A stretch of 64,000 nucleotides of DNA from Paramecium tetraurelia (lineage: Eukaryota > Ciliophora > Oligohymenophorea > Peniculida > Parameciidae). Under the pieces are notes generated by a model. It worked only from the letters and a program-made list of their open reading frames with translations. It had not been told where the DNA came from and made no database searches. The stretch spans positions 63,924 through 127,923 of the forward strand of contig NW_001799027.1 of NCBI RefSeq assembly GCF_000165425.1, given 5' to 3'. Positions 60,187 through 64,000 of this stretch are shown in pieces. The position numbers were made by a program, and so were the translations under genes. Each line of letters starts with the position of its first letter. Positions within the stretch are counted from its first letter, which is position 1.

Positions 60187-60784
60187 ATAGATTTAAATAT
60201 TAAAAATAATAATGAAAAAGGCTTTATATGTTTAAATTCGCATCGTTAATCACCTATTTGATTATTCTTCTCATTGCAATTGTATCATATGCATCATAGT
60301 CTATTTTCAGATTCAAATTGATTACCTCTTTTATGATCCCTCAACCAATACACTTGATATTTAGATTAGCATTTCATAAATTTTAATGTCAATTCATTTT
60401 TTTCAAACTTTATGTAATTTTGGATTTCTCAAAATATTCCTAAACAAACCGTCCATCTTTATTCTCTTACTGAATCTATATAATTGATACCTCCAATTAT
60501 TCAGTTTTCTCTTAAGCATTATATTTGCTAAATATAAAGTTATTTTAATTGCTGAACTTTAATCAACATTTTGACTTAAATATTTTTTGAGTTTTCTATG
60601 ATTCATTTCAAATTAGTCACAGCTAATCCAATGCAGAACTGATCCCTCCACTAAATTCTTAGTTTAGAATGATTTTTTAATTTAGTTATCGAAGTCTACT
60701 TCTGATCTTAAGTTTATTCAATTATTATTCTACAATATAATCAAACTGATCCTTGTATTTCAATCTACTCAAATTATTAATCAT
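60187..60784 (-). pseudogene. Fragmented coding-like region
   Basis: From ATG 60782-60784 the frame reads MINNLSRLKYKDQFDYIVEQ... to TGA 60617. The next frame continues as CDQFEMNHRKLKKYLSQN, SAIKITLYLANIMLKRK, RFSKRIKMDGLFRNIL up to TGA 60403, and further pieces (YEMLIQISSVLVEG, YDAYDTIAMRRIIKQ) follow between in-frame TGAs. No intron of ordinary size repairs these breaks. It looks like a gene eroded by indels, or a gene with introns I cannot place. Protein family not recognised. Confidence 0.4.
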
Positions 60785-61238
60785 AATAATAGGGGACGCA
60801 GAAATCAATTTATTTAAATAAAGGATTGGTAAATATGGATGCCAATTTTAAAACAGATTATCAAATCTCAATAATTCAAAGTTCGAAAGCAGGGAGCTTT
60901 AAAGAGCATTTTTTTTTCAAAAATTTTTATTCTTTTAGTGAATATAAGTGAGATTAATTAAACATATTTTGAATAAATTTTTGTAATAGTTACTTCTTTG
61001 CAAAAATATAACTTATTTTATTTGTGTATTACATATAGATATTATTATTTCTATTTTTTATCTCAAAATTATTCTAATCTCACATCATAATGAATATTCT
61101 CTAAGATAAATGTGATATCCAAAAATCTGTATTTTCTAAGATATCTCAGTTGAAATAAATTTCTATTAATGAGACTTTTGACATATAATAATCTTGTTTA
61201 CAATTTTATTAAAAATGAACAATTTTGTTTAATTACTT
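60785..61238. other. Intergenic region
   Basis: About 450 bp of AT-rich sequence with long A and T runs (a nine-T run near 60908). A 61-codon plus-strand frame starting at 61169 and running past the right edge of this gap is hydrophobic and low-complexity, so I treat it as chance. Confidence 0.5.
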
Positions 61239-61478
61239 TCAAACTAAATCCAATTATTCCTATTCATGGAATATTTTTAGATCTTGCTTTGTTTTATACT
61301 ACATTTAATTGTTGTTTAATATATAAGCTAAACTTTCTTTTACTAATTATATAGGTTTATTTCTTAATTCATTTGGTATCTGATTCTTAATATTTGCTTT
61401 CTTTATACATTTAGGATCTTTACTAGCCAATTACTGAAACCCAAATTTTTCGATACAAATTAAAAATTCTTTATTCAT
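61239..61478 (-). CDS. Small ORF or C-terminal exon of the upstream pseudokinase gene
   Basis: A frame of 79 residues (MNKEFLICIEKFGFQQLASK ... HEQEQLDLV) ending in TGA. It lies 56 nt downstream of the pseudokinase stop on the same strand. Splicing 43 nt beginning at the GTGTGA of that stop and ending in GAAG would join it in frame to the kinase tail; 43 nt is longer than any other intron here, so I list it separately. Content is helical and charged; no family recognised. Confidence 0.4.
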
Positions 61479-61533
61479 TAACCTTATGTTTAAGAGCTTC
61501 GATTTTAATTTTTAATTTAAATCATATATAATA

Positions 61534-62539
61534 TCACACCTTAAGAATATACTTCTCTCTATTAATCATTTCTTCATAAGCATCTTAAATGGTCTTAGAA
61601 ACCCCTCCAAACCATTTCGAATTTTTTACTCCCTCTATATTAAATCTCTTTTCTGGATTTGGATTTACCATTCCCAAAAAGAGTTCCCTATAATTAAATT
61701 GTATAAGTACTTGAAATCGAACGAAAACTCCATTTTTTACGAATGAATTTCCCAAAACTATTTGTGATTCTCCTAGATTATCAAATTGTATAATGCATCC
61801 TATTAGTTAGCTTTCGAAAATGGTGGCTAACCCTTATACATAATGAATAGAATGACTCCCAATGAAAAAACATCGGCTTTAACTCCATCATATATTGCTC
61901 CATACAATACTTCTGGTGCTTAATAATCTTAATAAGTATTGTGATATAATACTCTTAGTTCCAACCTTAGTCTTCAATTTGCCATCTTTGTATTTATTCA
62001 GATATGAGGCGCATGCAAAATTACATAGTTTTAGATTAAATTTTCTATCTAATAATATTGACTCTAATTTTAGATTTCTATGAACGAATCCCTATCCATG
62101 CATGAAATCTACCACTTGAGTCAATTGCTTAAAGTAATAGCGACACAGACTCTCTCCAAAATTACCAGTCTTAGCTATAAATTCAAACAAATCTCCTTTT
62201 TCCAAGTATTCCAAAACTAAGCAATCCATAGTTATAATTTCTCCTGAATCTCCCTATAAATAGAAACTTGAAATTTACCTTGAATTTCATCTGCAAATTC
62301 TTATACAAAGTGATAATATTGGAATGACTCAATTTTTCCAAAATTTTTGCTTCATTGTGACATCTTATATCGCTGGCAGGACAAGTATAAACTTTGATGG
62401 CATAATTAACTTATGAATTTACATCCTACACGTGATACACACTTTTAAATAACTTAGATTATTACTCTGCCATTGATCCAGTTCCTAATACCTTCAAGAA
62501 TCGATATTCATTTATCACTGCACCAATTACTTGATCCAT
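61534..62539 (-). CDS. Pseudokinase (CaMK/AMPK-like fold)
   Basis: Predicted 310 residues with introns of 25, 25 and 23 nt. The kinase landmarks are in place: VLGTGSMAE loop, YAIKVY lysine, HSNIITLYKNL, YLEKGDLFEFI, VDFMHGQGFVHR, activation-segment end VGTKNYQAPEVL, ADVFSLGVILFIMYKGQPPF and NPNPEKRFN. However the catalytic loop is HRNLKLES instead of HRDLKxxN, and DFG is CNFACA, so both catalytic aspartates are asparagine and the loop asparagine is serine. The ATP-site lysine remains. Closest in style to the large Paramecium CaMK-like group. Probably a regulatory or scaffold kinase fold. Confidence 0.8.
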
Positions 62540-62636
62540 AAAATTAAAAATAAATTTTGCTTACACATCATATCATTTTTAAATACTAAAAAAAAGAAGA
62601 AATGTTATAACTTTTTAATTATTATTAAAATATACT

Positions 62637-63269
62637 ATGAATAATCAAAAATCAGATGATGAAAAATACAAAAAATTTTAATGCAAAATTTGCTTAGATT
62701 TAGCCACAGAGCCAGTCATCACTCCATGCGGTCATCTTTATTGTTGGCAGTGTATATATACCGTAAAACTTTCAATAATTTTATTCTAGTGGGCCTAAAA
62801 GAAGAATCCATTACAATGTCCATATTGTTCCAATGTCTTCGAATTAGACAAGGTCACAACTATCTTCACAGGGGATTCACAACAATCAAAGAAATCAGAA
62901 ATTCCAAAACGACCCACAAATCCAAGACAAGAATAGACCAACTAATAACAACAATTTGGAAACTTTTCATTTGGCTTTGGTTTTGGAATGCCATTCATGA
63001 TGATGTCCAATTTCAATTTTGGATAAGGACAATAGGCTAATGCAAGGGGTTTTATGTTAATATTCTTTCTTGGATTTATAATGATGAATTTGCTTCCCAT
63101 CCTCAATTTCGATTTCTATTTTTCAGAAACTTCCCAATAAACATAAAGAAGGTCAAGGAGACATCAAGACAAAAATGATGATTATTTTACAATTTTTGGT
63201 ATTGGCTTAGCCATTACACTTGGATTTGCTGGCCTTAGCTATTTAGTTAAAAGGATTTTGAACAAATGA
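62637..63269 (+). CDS. RNF5/RMA1-like ER-membrane RING ubiquitin ligase
   Basis: Predicted 201 residues with one 27-nt intron (62763-62789). A C3HC4 RING is near the N-terminus: [50 protein letters not shown] Gln/Phe/Gly-rich linker follows and two hydrophobic segments end the protein ([18 protein letters not shown] and [20 protein letters not shown]). This layout and length are those of RNF5/RNF185, which act in ER-associated degradation. The intron has 3n length and lacks TGA, so failure to splice would add nine residues inside the RING. Confidence 0.9.
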
Positions 63270-63298
63270 AGAATGAAAAATTTTCATGTTTTGTAATC

Positions 63299-63710
63299 TC
63301 AATATAATACACTCTGCATTTCGAGAATTAAAAATTTCATTAATTTTTAAAATGTTATAAATTATTTAAATATTGTGTTAATTTCATCACAACCTACTTA
63401 GCCTTCTGCATTGAGTGGGTCTCCATATAAGTTAATTCTCAAGTTTTAAACTTTTCCATTTTCAGTGAATTGTTAATTTGATTTGAGAAAATAAATATTA
63501 TAAACTATTGAAGCCATCCCAATTAACAAAATCAAATCTTTCATATTCTGGAATCGTTTGCTATCACAGATGTCGTCAGAACCCTGATTTTTTGAAAATT
63601 ACACCACAGCGAATCAGCCTAACGAAAGATCTAAAATAAATTATTTCAAAAAATTGGTATTGGCTGTTGAAGAGGTTCAATAATAAAATAATAATTAGAT
63701 TAACAGGCAT
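63299..63710 (-). CDS. Small secreted or membrane protein
   Basis: Predicted 130 residues if a 19-nt intron (GTAATT...TCAG) is removed. Start MPVNLIIILLLNLFNSQ is a good signal peptide or signal anchor. The remainder has one hydrophobic stretch (LILLIGMASIVYNIYFL) and a polar region (NLRINLYGDPLNAEGQVGCD). The intron is shorter than any other I used, so the model is provisional. Convergent with the RNF5-like gene, 29 nt apart. Confidence 0.45.
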
Positions 63711-63731
63711 TTATATATAAAACTACATGTT

Positions 63732-63914
63732 TCATAATTTGAATTTATTTTTTAATGAATTCTTCTCAAGTTCTCTAACTTCGCTCAATAATTTCTTATA
63801 CTTTTTAAGGTAGGTTTAGAAATTTATATATTTACACTTTTCTATTTTTTTTATAATGGATTTCATAGTTTTTTTTATCTTATCTTAGAGTTCTTATTTA
63901 TTACTACTTCCCAT
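63732..63914 (-). CDS. Short coiled-coil protein, possible N-myristoylation
   Basis: A 60-residue intron-less frame, MGSSNKQELQDKIKKTMKSI ... EVRELEKNSLKNKFKL, ending in TGA. Gly2-Ser-Ser is compatible with N-myristoylation; the rest is a basic amphipathic helix. It lies 21 nt upstream of the preceding small gene on the same strand. Short length limits certainty. Confidence 0.4.
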
Positions 63915-64000
63915 CAAATTAAATTTTAAATTATTGAATTTTTATATATTATTTTAAATTTATGTATTTATTTTTTGTACTCAATTCCAACCAATCCAAT

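Noticed and set aside
61169-61354. 61-codon hydrophobic plus-strand frame
   Set aside because: Low-complexity AT-rich DNA, overlapping a better minus-strand frame; no sign of selection.

Overview
The window looks like macronuclear DNA of a ciliate of the genus Paramecium. The sequence is strongly AT-rich. About 45 long reading frames stay open only if TAA and TAG are read as glutamine, and practically every gene ends in TGA. Coding regions are interrupted by tiny introns (mostly 20-34 nt, GTA...TAG, a minority ending AAG or CAG), and genes on both strands are packed closely, sometimes 10-25 nt apart. I saw no rRNA, tRNA, CRISPR array, insertion sequence or bacterial-type operon signal. The species cannot be fixed from the sequence alone. 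Coordinates below are genomic spans including introns; exon models were made by eye.

Layout. 1-9000: TPR co-chaperone-like protein (cut by the window edge), P-type cyclin, C2H2 zinc-finger protein, DUF1772 membrane protein, a serine carboxypeptidase homologue that lacks the nucleophile serine, an EF-hand protein, a rhodanese/dual-specificity phosphatase and a protein kinase only 14 nt from it. 9000-18000: a cysteine-rich/MORN-like gene with a frame break, a glutamine-rich protein, a CRAL-TRIO protein, a trichocyst-matrix-like secretory protein and the ribosome-biogenesis kinase RIO2. 18000-31000: zinc-finger/kelch protein, coiled-coil proteins, cysteinyl-tRNA synthetase, membrane RING ligase, and a BK-like potassium channel overlapped by a small coiled-coil gene. 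31000-41500: a secreted protein with a C-terminal beta/gamma-crystallin domain, a membrane protein with PX-like domains, an apparently decaying stretch with an ankyrin-like gene, then two tandem paralogues whose sequence repeats four times with a 117-119 residue period and resembles truncated hemoglobin. 41500-50600: a 1409-residue surface protein (repeat-rich ectodomain, cysteine-rich segment, several membrane helices), a kinase, a polytopic membrane protein, and BBS5. 50600-64000: TSR1, a pseudokinase fused to MORN repeats, coiled-coil and HEAT-repeat proteins, a second pseudokinase, an RNF5-like ER ubiquitin ligase and two small genes.

Functionally the window mixes housekeeping genes (RIO2 and TSR1, both for 40S maturation; CysRS), cilium genes (BBS5, possibly the EF-hand protein), regulated-exocytosis cargo (trichocyst-matrix-like and crystallin-domain proteins) and signalling genes (three apparently active kinases including RIO2, two pseudokinases, one phosphatase, one K+ channel). 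The most unusual item is the pair of four-unit globin-like proteins at 37495-41424.
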